15,506 bases of DNA from SIG710 sp045604985 (GTDB lineage: Bacteria; Bacillota; Clostridia; Oscillospirales; CAG-272). The stretch spans positions 1-15,506 of the forward strand of contig JAZUPD010000060.1 of the NCBI GenBank assembly GCA_045604985.1, written 5' to 3'. Both the position numbers and the translations under genes were made by a program. Of this stretch, positions 1 through 7,293 are shown piece after piece (position 1 is the first letter of the stretch; each line of letters begins with the position of its first letter). Below the pieces are notes generated by a model. The model was not told the DNA's origin and did not search any database. It saw only the letters and a list, made by a program, of their open reading frames with translations.

Positions 1-205
1 TCCTTGGCTCACAGAACGACATGGCTACGATCCGACTTCCCCCAAGCACAACTCCCTTATTCCCCCTCAGAAAACCTAAGCGCCGCACACCATGAGCGCA
101 TAATAATTAACAAACCTCCTCAAACAATAAACAAACCCCAATCCCCCGTCATCAAATCTAACATACCTCCACAACAAGTTTCTATCTACCTTTATGAAAA
201 TACAC

Positions 206-231
206 GGGCTAAGCCAAAAACGGCTTAGCCC
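206..231 (-). terminator. Hairpin closing the scfA-scfB-decarboxylase unit
   Basis: A perfect 10-bp inverted repeat (GGGCTAAGCC at 206-215, GGCTTAGCCC at 222-231, 6-nt loop) lies 7 bp beyond the decarboxylase stop codon on the minus strand. Read on the minus strand, the hairpin is followed by GTGTATTTTCATA, so the U tract is short and interrupted. The position and perfect stem support a terminator; the weak U tract lowers certainty. Confidence 0.6.
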
Positions 232-238
232 TGAACTT

Positions 239-1576
239 TTATTTGATTACCGTAACAGTTTTAATTTCGTAATACTCAAAGCATTTTACGGTGTTTTCGT
301 CTATTATCTCACCGCACATTATTATCGGGACGGCGGGGGGACACCCAACGCTTGGGGAAGAAAGTATTCTTCCTTTGCTTTCTGAAACGAAAATCTTCTC
401 GGATGGGGCAAAATAGGCTTCCCTTATGGAAATTGCTTTTTTCGGCAGTATAAATGCCGGTGGGGCAATTTCTATTTTTTCTTTTCGAGGAACTGAGAGA
501 AGAGCCTCTGTCATTTTGTTAAGGTCCTGCTCTGTGTTTTCGGGGGTGAGCATAAGGACAAGATGATCAGGGTCGGCAAATTCGCATATGATGTTTTTTC
601 TTTCTAGCTTTTTCAAAAGATCTGTGCCGTGATAGCCGTATTCTTTTGCTTTTAAAGTAAACTTCAGTGGCTCTTCGCCAAATAATTTATATCCATTTTC
701 CTGAAGGATAGCCTTCTTTTCATCAAGCAAATCTAAAAATCGAGTCAATCGCTCTGAATATCCCTCTGAAAGGTATTTGTTGGCATAGTCAAGCGACTGC
801 AGAGTGAGATATGATGGACTGCTTGATCCAAATGCCGCAAGGACTTTTTTGATATCGTCTCCCAAAACAGGTGAAATTTTTTTGGAGATGTGCAAATATG
901 CACCTCCCGTGAGTACAGGCAATGTCTTATGTGCCGAATCACAGCAGATATCTGCGCCTAAGTCAATGGGGTGAAGGGACGGAGACAAAAATTTTAGATA
1001 TGCGCCATGGGCATTGTCAACTATGAGAAGCACCCCGTATTTATGGCATATTTCGGCGATCTTATCAAGTCTGATTATGCTTCCGAGATAATCCGGTGTG
1101 GTAAGATAGACGGCAGTAATCTTGCCCTTTGACTCTGAAAGAAGCTTTTCGGCTTCTTTCTCGGATAGGGAGCAGGAAAGATATGATGTGTTTTTCCCTG
1201 CAGAGAGCCAAGTGATATCAAAATCAAGCATTGCCGCAGCACTGAGAAAGGCTTTGTGTACGTTTCTTGGAGCGGCGATGTGTGGGTGCTGTCCCTTCTT
1301 CTTTGCATCGAGTACGGCAAGAGATAGCATCGCTCTTATGCAATGTGAAGACCCTTCGGTGGAATAATATGTATCACAGCCGAAAAGGACCGAAGCGTTT
1401 TTTTCGCTTTCGGCGATTATGCCGTCGGCTTCATAAAGGCTGTCTGATCCCGATATCTCGGTTATGTCGTATTTTTCAAAGCCGAGAAGGGGAATCCCCT
1501 TATGCCCGGGCATATGGAGACGAGTATTATTTTCTTCTGCGTATCTGCGAACAAAATCGCATATGGGAGTATTCAT
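239..1576 (-). CDS. Orn/Lys/Arg decarboxylase family PLP enzyme (fold type I)
   Basis: A 445-residue cytosolic PLP enzyme related to the bacterial Orn/Lys/Arg decarboxylases (YaaO/SpeA type). Visible motifs are HMPGHKG near residues 21-27, DITEISGSDSL near 37-47, VDNAHGAY at 186-193 (the Asp is expected to contact the PLP pyridine nitrogen) and SAHKTLP at 214-220, with Lys217 the expected Schiff-base lysine. The usual STHKTLPSLTQ version of the last motif reads SAHKTLPVLTGGAYLH here. The protein is also somewhat shorter than the roughly 480-residue relatives. It therefore belongs to a divergent subgroup whose substrate cannot be read from sequence; an amino acid decarboxylase is likely but not certain. 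The start lies 3 nt after the scfB stop, with AGGA inside the end of scfB, so it is probably translationally coupled and shares the SCIFF promoter. Confidence 0.85.
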   Translation of the reverse strand: MNTPICDFVRRYAEENNTRLHMPGHKGIPLLGFEKYDITEISGSDSLYEADGIIAESEKNASVLFGCDTYYSTEGSSHCIRAMLSLAVLDAKKKGQHPHIAAPRNVHKAFLSAAAMLDFDITWLSAGKNTSYLSCSLSEKEAEKLLSESKGKITAVYLTTPDYLGSIIRLDKIAEICHKYGVLLIVDNAHGAYLKFLSPSLHPIDLGADICCDSAHKTLPVLTGGAYLHISKKISPVLGDDIKKVLAAFGSSSPSYLTLQSLDYANKYLSEGYSERLTRFLDLLDEKKAILQENGYKLFGEEPLKFTLKAKEYGYHGTDLLKKLERKNIICEFADPDHLVLMLTPENTEQDLNKMTEALLSVPRKEKIEIAPPAFILPKKAISIREAYFAPSEKIFVSESKGRILSSPSVGCPPAVPIIMCGEIIDENTVKCFEYYEIKTVTVIK

Positions 1577-1579
1577 ATG

Positions 1580-2965
1580 TTAGTCCTGTTCTCTGAACGT
1601 ACGGTCTATGGCGACCATAATAGCACATTCCATGCGCTTTCTGAAGAGCTTACAACCGTATTCATAAACACCATTTACAGATCCTGTGGAATGATAGGCG
1701 TTTGCGGCACAACCGCCTGAGCAATAGAGCTTTGCCCAGCAATTGCGGCAATCGGGGCGGGCATAAACATTGCAAGAACCAAATTCGCACTGCTTTTCCT
1801 TGTTTGTGACGCCCTTCCAGATGTCACCGAGCTTGAATTCTTCTTCTCCCACAAACTGATGGCAGGGATAAAGGTCGCCCCAAGGGGTAACCGCCATATA
1901 TTCGGTACCGGAGCCACAGCCGGAGATACGCTTATAGATGCAAGGTCCGCCCGTAAGGTCTATCATGTAATGATAGAATGTGAATGGCTTTCCTGCCTTG
2001 TCTCTTTCTATCATAAGTTCCGCAAGCTTTTCATATTGATCCATAACGATCGGAAGATCCGCTTCTGTAAGCTCGGAGGGATCGCCGGGGGCGCAAACTA
2101 CGGGTTCCATGCTCAGTTCACTGAAACCAAGATCGAGCATGACCTTGATATCTTCAAGAAAATCGGGATTCGCATGGGTGAAGGTTCCTCGCATGTAATA
2201 ATTTTTGCCACCGCGCGCCTTAACGAATTTTTGGAATTTGGGAACTATTCTCTCCCAGCTTCCTTTTCCCGAATAGTCAACTCTGAAGCGGTCGTGTATC
2301 TCTTTTCTGCCGTCAAGGCTGAGGACTACATTACTACATTCCTTGTTTGCAAATTCGATAACATCGTCGTCAACGAGGACACCGTTTGTGGTAAGTGTAA
2401 ATCGGAAATTTTTGCCCTTTTCCTTTTCGATACTGCGTGCATAGGCAACGAGTTGTTTTACAACATCAAAATTCATAAGCGGCTCACCGCCGAAAAAGTC
2501 CACCTCAAGATTGCGACGGCTTCCCGAATTTTCCACCAGAAAATCAATTGCACGTTTGCCCACTTCAAATGACATAACAGCTCTGTCACCATGGTATTTT
2601 CCCTGACTTGCAAAGCAATAAGAGCAGTTAAGATTGCACGTATGGGCGATATGGAGGCAAAGTGCCTTTACAACCCCCGAGGTCTTTGCCTTCAGATGTC
2701 CTGCCATGCTCTCGAATGTGTCGGAGGTGAATAGTTTTCCTTTGTTTTTTAACTCCTCGACCTGTCCATAGCATTCTTCGATATCTGCATTTGTTATATC
2801 GTTTCTGTCGGAATACTTTTTTGAGATTTGGGAAATAACTTCGTCCTTTCCTTTTTCCTCAAACATCTCGATTATATCGTATGCAACCTCGTCGACGGCA
2901 TGGACCGAGCCTGAGCAGGTATCAAGAACGATATGATAACCACCAAGCTTATACTGATGTACCAT
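1580..2965 (-). CDS. scfB: SCIFF peptide maturase, radical SAM/SPASM protein
   Basis: A 461-residue radical SAM enzyme expected to install thioether cross-link(s) in the SCIFF peptide encoded just upstream. Residues about 1-95 match the N-terminal precursor-recognition (RRE-like) region known from CteB. The 4Fe-4S/SAM motif CxxxCxxC is CNLNCSYC, with Cys110, Cys114 and Cys117. The FFGGEPL segment is typical of this enzyme class. From about residue 340 to the C terminus there are many cysteines, including CGSG, YPCHQF, CNVYARPDCRNC, CSGGC and a final YGC; these are the expected ligands of two auxiliary clusters in a SPASM domain. AAGGAG (2973-2978) sits 7 nt before the ATG. Length is normal for the family. 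The assignment is secure because of the motifs and the adjacent precursor. The cross-link chemistry (gamma-carbon, ranthipeptide type) is known from homologues, not shown here. Confidence 0.95.
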   Translation of the reverse strand: MVHQYKLGGYHIVLDTCSGSVHAVDEVAYDIIEMFEEKGKDEVISQISKKYSDRNDITNADIEECYGQVEELKNKGKLFTSDTFESMAGHLKAKTSGVVKALCLHIAHTCNLNCSYCFASQGKYHGDRAVMSFEVGKRAIDFLVENSGSRRNLEVDFFGGEPLMNFDVVKQLVAYARSIEKEKGKNFRFTLTTNGVLVDDDVIEFANKECSNVVLSLDGRKEIHDRFRVDYSGKGSWERIVPKFQKFVKARGGKNYYMRGTFTHANPDFLEDIKVMLDLGFSELSMEPVVCAPGDPSELTEADLPIVMDQYEKLAELMIERDKAGKPFTFYHYMIDLTGGPCIYKRISGCGSGTEYMAVTPWGDLYPCHQFVGEEEFKLGDIWKGVTNKEKQCEFGSCNVYARPDCRNCWAKLYCSGGCAANAYHSTGSVNGVYEYGCKLFRKRMECAIMVAIDRTFREQD

Positions 2966-2993
2966 TTAAAAACTCCTTTATATCAAAATATCA

Positions 2994-3013
2994 AAAATCC
3001 CGCCCGCAGGCGG
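2994..3013 (-). terminator. Weak terminator or attenuator between scfA and scfB
   Basis: On the minus strand, CCGCC (3013-3009), loop TGCG and GGCGG (3004-3000) form a 5-bp GC-only stem. It is followed by GATTTTTGATATTTTG, an interrupted T-rich tract. It begins 26 nt after the scfA stop. Partial termination here would give more precursor than maturase transcript, as expected for a peptide and its modifying enzyme. The stem is short, so this is a suggestion only. Confidence 0.4.
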
Positions 3014-3038
3014 CATTTCGCATTTGTGATTACTCTAA

Positions 3039-3179
3039 TTACTTGTTCTCACACTGCTGGTTAGCGATACCGCAGCTTGTCTTGCAAGCGGACTGGCAGG
3101 ATGTTTGGCATTCGCCGCAACCGCCGTTCTTTGCGCTTTCGCAGAGATTGCGAGTTTCAAGAGTCTTGATATGTTCCAT
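3039..3179 (-). CDS. scfA: SCIFF ranthipeptide precursor (variant with 7 Cys and Gly37)
   Basis: A 46-residue peptide starting MEHIKTLETR and ending GIANQQCENK. Its core, CGECQTSCQSACKTSC, is the hallmark of the six-cysteine SCIFF family found across Clostridia. The start ATG has GGAGGT (3190-3185 on the minus strand) at good spacing and a strong promoter just upstream. Cysteines are at 13, 21, 24, 28, 32, 36 and 43. The last six are the family set; Cys13 is extra relative to the consensus I recall. In characterised homologues (CteA, Tte1186a) the maturase links Cys32 to Thr37. Here the register is unchanged but residue 37 is Gly. The maturase scfB follows 73 nt downstream. No exporter or protease gene is nearby, which is usual for SCIFF loci. 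The mature function is unsettled; a signalling role has been proposed for clostridial ranthipeptides. Confidence 0.95.
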   Translation of the reverse strand: MEHIKTLETRNLCESAKNGGCGECQTSCQSACKTSCGIANQQCENK

Positions 3180-3208
3180 AATAGACCTCCAAAAAAATTA
3201 TATACCTA

Positions 3209-3237
3209 ATTATAACACCTTAAGGAAAAAAAGTCAA
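3209..3237 (-). promoter_or_regulatory. Sigma-A promoter of the scfA operon
   Basis: On the minus strand TTGACT (3237-3232), a 17-nt spacer and a perfect TATAAT (3214-3209) lie just before scfA. The predicted 5' leader is only about 20 nt and contains the GGAGGT ribosome binding site. The near-consensus form suggests strong expression of the peptide. Confidence 0.9.
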
Positions 3238-3303
3238 TAGTTTTCTCCTGTTTTTTTCATTTTGCGGATTCTCATATTTTACCCATGGTTTACACCAATG
3301 GTT

Positions 3304-3319
3304 TTTGCAGGTCTGCAAA
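3304..3319. promoter_or_regulatory. Perfect 16-bp palindrome, possible operator
   Basis: TTTGCAG-GT-CTGCAAA is a perfect inverted repeat with 7-bp arms. It lies 31 bp upstream of the -35 of the yybS-like gene and 66 bp upstream of the -35 of scfA. It is not followed by a T tract on either strand, so a dimeric regulator site is more likely than a terminator. I do not recognise the regulator, and a chance palindrome in AT-rich DNA is possible. Confidence 0.4.
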
Positions 3320-3350
3320 TTATAAAAATGTAAATAATTTATATAATAAT

Positions 3351-3379
3351 TTGACAAAACCGTATATATGTGGTATAAT
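3351..3379 (+). promoter_or_regulatory. Consensus sigma-A promoter of the yybS-gdpP-rplI-dnaB-tilS-hpt-ftsH train
   Basis: TTGACA (3351-3356), a 17-nt spacer and TATAAT (3374-3379) match the consensus at every position. Transcription would start near 3386, which rules out the in-frame ATG at 3368 as the start codon of the next gene. Confidence 0.93.
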
Positions 3380-3427
3380 AATACGATAAGATTATTATGG
3401 ATTATTATCCTCATTTGGAGGCTGTTT

Positions 3428-4528
3428 GTGAATTTTGGAAATTTCAACTTAAATAAAGACGATCTGGAGCTGCCTATTCATCCGGATTCGCTTTCGAAGG
3501 TAGCAAAGGGAGTTGTGACCGTTCTCGCATCATTTTTGATGGCTGCCTGTGGTACTTGCATCACTTTCGGATTTTTGTCTGATGATTTTTCAATATTGTT
3601 GTTTGCGGCAATATTTTCGTTTTTTGTTTATCTCGCAGTCAGCGGTATGTGTGCTCTTCTTGTGCTTGAAGCACCAAAGCTTGCGCCGGTACCTGCAGTG
3701 CTGTCTTTCCTGTTTGTTATCGGGTTTTTCATTATAACAATGGGCGGATTCAGAGTTGCATTTCTTTTTGGGGCTTTGTTATCTCTCTTTCCTTTCGTTG
3801 CAGGGCTTAGCCTTGCACTTGCAATGAAAAAGGGGCTTGGGCGTACGAGTGCCATTCTCGTTTGTGCGATCTGTTCCGGAATTTTCGTTTTTTTCGCTTT
3901 TGTCGTCTCGTTTTATCTTGCAGGCGGAACGATAAGCGGTGAAGCTCTTGGCTCGTTGGTGGATCAGGTCCGTTCAGAGCTTTGTTCTTATTTTGATTCT
4001 CAGCTCATTTGGATGAAAGAGAATTTTCCTCAGTATAATATTTCGGATATTGATCCGGTCTCGCTCTCAAACGGAATTATAAACCTGCTTCCGTCAACCG
4101 TTGCACTATGTTTTTCTTCAGTTGCTTTTTTCTCAAATCTATCACTTCTTGCATTGCTAAGAATCTTTGATCTGTATCATAAGCTGAGTGAGACCGACAA
4201 AATTTTTAAGGTCAGCATCGTGACTGCGGTCGTTTTTGCTCTCTCATATATTATGTCCGTTGTACTTGCTGATGCAGACAGTACCGCCCTTGCGGTTTTT
4301 GATAATCTTAGCATTATCCTGATGCCCGCAATGGCTGTTACGGGTCTTATGTATTGCTTACCGAGGCGTCAGGGAAATATGGTCAAGGTCGGTTGCTTTC
4401 CGCTATTTATTTCTTTTTCGCTTATATTTACAGTTCCTGTCCTTGGAATGTTTGTTCTTGCTTTTTTCGGAACATTTTATACTATAAGAGAAGCTATTTC
4501 AGCCAAGAAAAAGGATTTTTATAAATAA
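3428..4528 (+). CDS. YybS-like polytopic membrane protein (DUF2232 family)
   Basis: A 366-residue integral membrane protein with roughly eight hydrophobic segments, beginning near residue 27. Before the late segments there is a polar stretch of about 50 residues (around SELCSYFDSQLIWMKENF), probably outside or at the membrane face. The INLLPSTVALCFSSVAFFSN region and the position directly before gdpP, rplI and dnaB match the YybS/DUF2232 family of Firmicutes. I chose GTG at 3428 because GGAGG (3417-3421) lies 6 nt before it. The upstream in-frame ATG at 3368 falls inside the promoter and cannot be used. Its molecular function is unknown. The family often sits beside gdpP, but no established role in c-di-AMP turnover follows from that. 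Confidence 0.85.
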   Translation: MNFGNFNLNKDDLELPIHPDSLSKVAKGVVTVLASFLMAACGTCITFGFLSDDFSILLFAAIFSFFVYLAVSGMCALLVLEAPKLAPVPAVLSFLFVIGFFIITMGGFRVAFLFGALLSLFPFVAGLSLALAMKKGLGRTSAILVCAICSGIFVFFAFVVSFYLAGGTISGEALGSLVDQVRSELCSYFDSQLIWMKENFPQYNISDIDPVSLSNGIINLLPSTVALCFSSVAFFSNLSLLALLRIFDLYHKLSETDKIFKVSIVTAVVFALSYIMSVVLADADSTALAVFDNLSIILMPAMAVTGLMYCLPRRQGNMVKVGCFPLFISFSLIFTVPVLGMFVLAFFGTFYTIREAISAKKKDFYK

Positions 4529-4555
4529 ACTGCAAAATAAAGGAGGTGAACTCCC

Positions 4556-6706
4556 GTGAACAATAATGAAACGAATTTATCTCAAAATCAAACGATCAGA
4601 AAGGGTAAAAATAAATCATTTTTTAATTATCCTCTGGCATTTTTCCTTTGCATCGGGCTTGGGGCATTGATACTTGGTATTGTTTGGCTCATCAGTGTTT
4701 TCACTGAGGTCGGAGGCTTTTCTCTGCTTGTATTTGCAACTGTTATGTATATCTTTGCTGTTTTTGCGGTGGTGACCTTGCTTGCCATTTTAGGAAGGAC
4801 GGCAACAAGACGCGAGCTTATCCTTCATCGCTTTGATAGGATGCTTGACAATATGGTGTTCCCTTATATCATAACAAACGAAAAGGGAATAATAGTTAAG
4901 CACAATCATGCTGCTCACGAGCTTTTTGAGAAGAAGGCACATGGACTAATGCCCGACGTTGCCGAGGTTATGCCATTTATTTCCCCATCTGTCATTGCCC
5001 GTTCCGTAAATGAAAGGGTAGAGCTTCAGCATAAGACGGAAGATACTCCCGAAGGAATAAGATATATCATAATTCAGAGTACCGAAACTCTGATAGGCGA
5101 TCTGAAAAAGACCGCAGACCCCACAAAGGGCATTTATTATCTAACAACTCTTATTGATATTACAGATGAAAAGAGACAACTCATTTCGGTTGCAAAAAGG
5201 CTTGAAAATGAGACTATCGTTATGGGAAGAGCTGAGATTGACGATCTTAAAGCATTCTCAAATTCTACGGGAATTTCCGAAAAGGATGCTTCGGACAAGG
5301 TTCGTGAGCTTCTTACCGATTGGGTCTTTCATCTTGACGGCTCGATCTTTGAGCCGGAAACGAGAAAATTTATAATTATGATGCCTCTTAGCTCTTTCGG
5401 ACGCTGCATAAGAGAAAAATTCCCCATTCTCGATACAATTCGCGAGGCTGTTTCCACAAAAGAGGACGAGCTTACAGTTTCTATGGGCTTTTCTGCAACG
5501 GGAAAAAATCTTTCTGAGCGAATGAGAAATGCCGATATTGCCTTTGAACAGAGAAAGAGCGGAAATAAGGCGGTTATTAACACTGCTGGCGAGATAACTT
5601 ATTACGGTAGGGACAGAAGAAAGTCGATCAGCGGAGGAAGTAATGAATACAGAAGGATAGGAAACACTCTGCGCAGACTTATAAGCGAAAGCGGAGGAGT
5701 TCTTATCATGGGACACAGCCGCCCCGACTATGACAGTATTGGAAGCGGTCTGGGAATCGCAAAACTGGTTTCGGATATTCGCAATGATTGGCATATCGTT
5801 ATAAATGAACCTGAGGATGATAATTTCGCAAGAATCACTGAGGATATAAGAGACAGGGAGGAATACGAGGGCAAGTTCATAGGAGAAGCAGAAGCTATCA
5901 GACTTGTGAGAAGCGATACACTTCTTATAATAACCGATGTGAACTGCGCTCAGAATATGGAAAGCCCCCAGCTTTACAAGACACTTCGTGAAAAGACTGG
6001 TGGCAAGATAGTTATTCTTGATCATCATGAGAAAAATGACCGTACGGCAGAGAGCGATTTTTCATATATTGACACTTCCTGCTCGTCGGCTTCAGAGATC
6101 GTTTCCGGTGTTCTTGAAATTTCTCTTCATCATACGAAGCTCCTCGGAGAGGAAGCTACTGCACTTCTTGCGGGAATAATGCTCGATACAAAGAATTTTA
6201 CACAGTATGCAAGTGAAAAGACCTATGCTGCGGCGGAATACCTCAGCCACTCCTCGGGCAAGGCTGAAAAGGCAAAAAAACTCTTTGATGCGGATTATGA
6301 GACCTTCTCTGCTGAATACTCCATTGGCTCAAACATGCGTCTTATAAGCCATGAAAGAATAGCTCTTTGCTCCGGCGAGGGACTTTCGGACGAGTCAAAG
6401 ACGAAAATAGTTATCGGCAGAGTTGCGGATAGACTTATGAACATGGATGGTATTATGGCATCCATAGTTATTGCACAGAGCGGAGCAAGGATAAATGTCA
6501 GCGCACGCTCAAATAACAACAGGGTCAACTGTGCGGCTCTTTTAGCCGGAGTTGGCGGTGGTAATTTCAATAATGCGGGAGGAAGAAGCGACGATCTTAC
6601 TCTCCGTGAATTTGAAGACGTGATTTTGGAGAACGTTGAGCGGTTTATGAGCGAAAACATCGACAGTGATCCCGAGAATGATAAGTCAAGCGACACTCAA
6701 CAATGA
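4556..6706 (+). CDS. gdpP: Cyclic-di-AMP phosphodiesterase GdpP (YybT family)
   Basis: A 716-residue membrane-anchored enzyme that cleaves the second messenger c-di-AMP to pApA. Two membrane helices lie at about residues 24-50 and 54-82. A PAS-like domain (from about 92 to 205, beginning PYIITNEKGIIVKHNH) follows. Next is a GGDEF-fold region without an intact GGDEF signature, as expected for this family, then DHH and DHHA1 domains. Metal-binding motifs are GHSRPDYDS (His387, Asp391, Asp393) and DHH at 489-491. The DHHA1 glycine motif reads GGGN at 667-670 instead of the GGGH I expect, then NNAGG. The start is GTG with AGGAGGTG (4541-4548) at good spacing. It follows the yybS-like gene by 27 nt and precedes rplI, a conserved order. 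Assignment is secure; full catalytic activity with the Asn670 change is not. Confidence 0.95.
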   Translation: MNNNETNLSQNQTIRKGKNKSFFNYPLAFFLCIGLGALILGIVWLISVFTEVGGFSLLVFATVMYIFAVFAVVTLLAILGRTATRRELILHRFDRMLDNMVFPYIITNEKGIIVKHNHAAHELFEKKAHGLMPDVAEVMPFISPSVIARSVNERVELQHKTEDTPEGIRYIIIQSTETLIGDLKKTADPTKGIYYLTTLIDITDEKRQLISVAKRLENETIVMGRAEIDDLKAFSNSTGISEKDASDKVRELLTDWVFHLDGSIFEPETRKFIIMMPLSSFGRCIREKFPILDTIREAVSTKEDELTVSMGFSATGKNLSERMRNADIAFEQRKSGNKAVINTAGEITYYGRDRRKSISGGSNEYRRIGNTLRRLISESGGVLIMGHSRPDYDSIGSGLGIAKLVSDIRNDWHIVINEPEDDNFARITEDIRDREEYEGKFIGEAEAIRLVRSDTLLIITDVNCAQNMESPQLYKTLREKTGGKIVILDHHEKNDRTAESDFSYIDTSCSSASEIVSGVLEISLHHTKLLGEEATALLAGIMLDTKNFTQYASEKTYAAAEYLSHSSGKAEKAKKLFDADYETFSAEYSIGSNMRLISHERIALCSGEGLSDESKTKIVIGRVADRLMNMDGIMASIVIAQSGARINVSARSNNNRVNCAALLAGVGGGNFNNAGGRSDDLTLREFEDVILENVERFMSENIDSDPENDKSSDTQQ

Positions 6707-6728
6707 TCTCTCACTATTATCAATATAA

Positions 6729-6772
6729 TTTCTCCTTTCCCCGGGAGAGGTAAAATACCATGGGGAGAAAGG
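6729..6772 (+). promoter_or_regulatory. Candidate RBS-occluding leader of rplI
   Basis: Two helices that share bases can form before rplI. Hairpin B pairs CCTTTCC (6734-6740) with GGGAGAGG (6744-6750), 7 bp with one G-U. Helix A pairs TTTCTCCTT (6729-6737) with GGGGAGAAA (6762-6770), 9 bp with two G-U, and would cover the purine-rich ribosome binding region 8-18 nt before the ATG. They overlap at 6734-6737, so both cannot form fully. Low-complexity purine/pyrimidine tracts can pair by chance; no known L9 leader motif is recognised. Confidence 0.35.
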
Positions 6773-6779
6773 CAAAACA

Positions 6780-7226
6780 ATGAAGGTTATTCTTACACAG
6801 GATGTTAAAGCCCAAGGAAAAAAAGGGCAGATGATCGAAGTTTCGGATGGCTACGGTCGTAATTTCCTTATTGCAAGAGGGCTTGCAATTCCGGCGGATA
6901 ATAAGGCGATAAACGAGCTGAAAAACAGAGAAGCTTCTGCTAAGCATAAGATCGAGGTTGAAAAAGCAGAGGCAAGAGACATTGCATCAAAGCTTGAGGG
7001 TATCCTGGTTAAATTTACGGCAACAGCAGGTGGCGACGGAAGACTTTATGGCTCTGTCACCTCAAAGGATATCTCAGAGGAGCTTCAGAACAAGCACGGT
7101 ATCGTTATCGACAAGAGAAAGATAGTTCTTCCTGATCCTCTTAAGGCATTTGGTTCTTATACGGTTGAAGTGAAGCTTTATACGGAGATCATTGGCAAGA
7201 TCAATATCGTTATTACCGAAAAATAA
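6780..7226 (+). CDS. rplI: 50S ribosomal protein L9
   Basis: A 148-residue two-domain ribosomal protein that binds 23S rRNA near the base of the L1 stalk. The N-terminal motif MKVILTQDVKAQGKKGQ, then VSDGYGRNFLIARGLA, is diagnostic. A charged helical linker (about residues 45-75) leads to the C-terminal domain containing GRLYGSVT and ending NIVITEK. Length is the family norm. The ATG is preceded by AGAAAGG at 6766-6772. It lies 73 nt after gdpP and 67 nt before dnaB, the conserved Firmicutes order. The upstream gap may hold a translational control element. Confidence 0.98.
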   Translation: MKVILTQDVKAQGKKGQMIEVSDGYGRNFLIARGLAIPADNKAINELKNREASAKHKIEVEKAEARDIASKLEGILVKFTATAGGDGRLYGSVTSKDISEELQNKHGIVIDKRKIVLPDPLKAFGSYTVEVKLYTEIIGKINIVITEK

Positions 7227-7293
7227 TAATTTGCGCTTTTTCAATGATTATTTTGAGAAAGACGGACATAATAAAAAATAAGGATATGAAATC

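Noticed and set aside
4..228. Open frame of 74 codons on the plus strand at the left edge
   Set aside because: It has a TTG start with no ribosome binding site and a low-complexity product rich in Pro, Asn and Gln, and it runs into the terminator hairpin.
1859..2572. Open frame of 237 codons on the plus strand inside scfB
   Set aside because: It is the complement of a well-supported radical SAM gene, with no ribosome binding site and no recognisable motif.
3368..3427. ATG-initiated N-terminal extension of the yybS-like protein
   Set aside because: The ATG lies in the spacer of a perfect TTGACA-TATAAT promoter; GTG 3428 has a well-placed GGAGG.
5258..6028. Open frame of 256 codons on the minus strand inside gdpP
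   Set aside because: It is a shadow of the DHH-domain coding sequence, with no promoter, ribosome binding site or family motif.
6724..6729. TATAAT before rplI as a promoter
   Set aside because: No -35-like sequence lies 16-18 nt upstream (CAATGA at 6701-6706).
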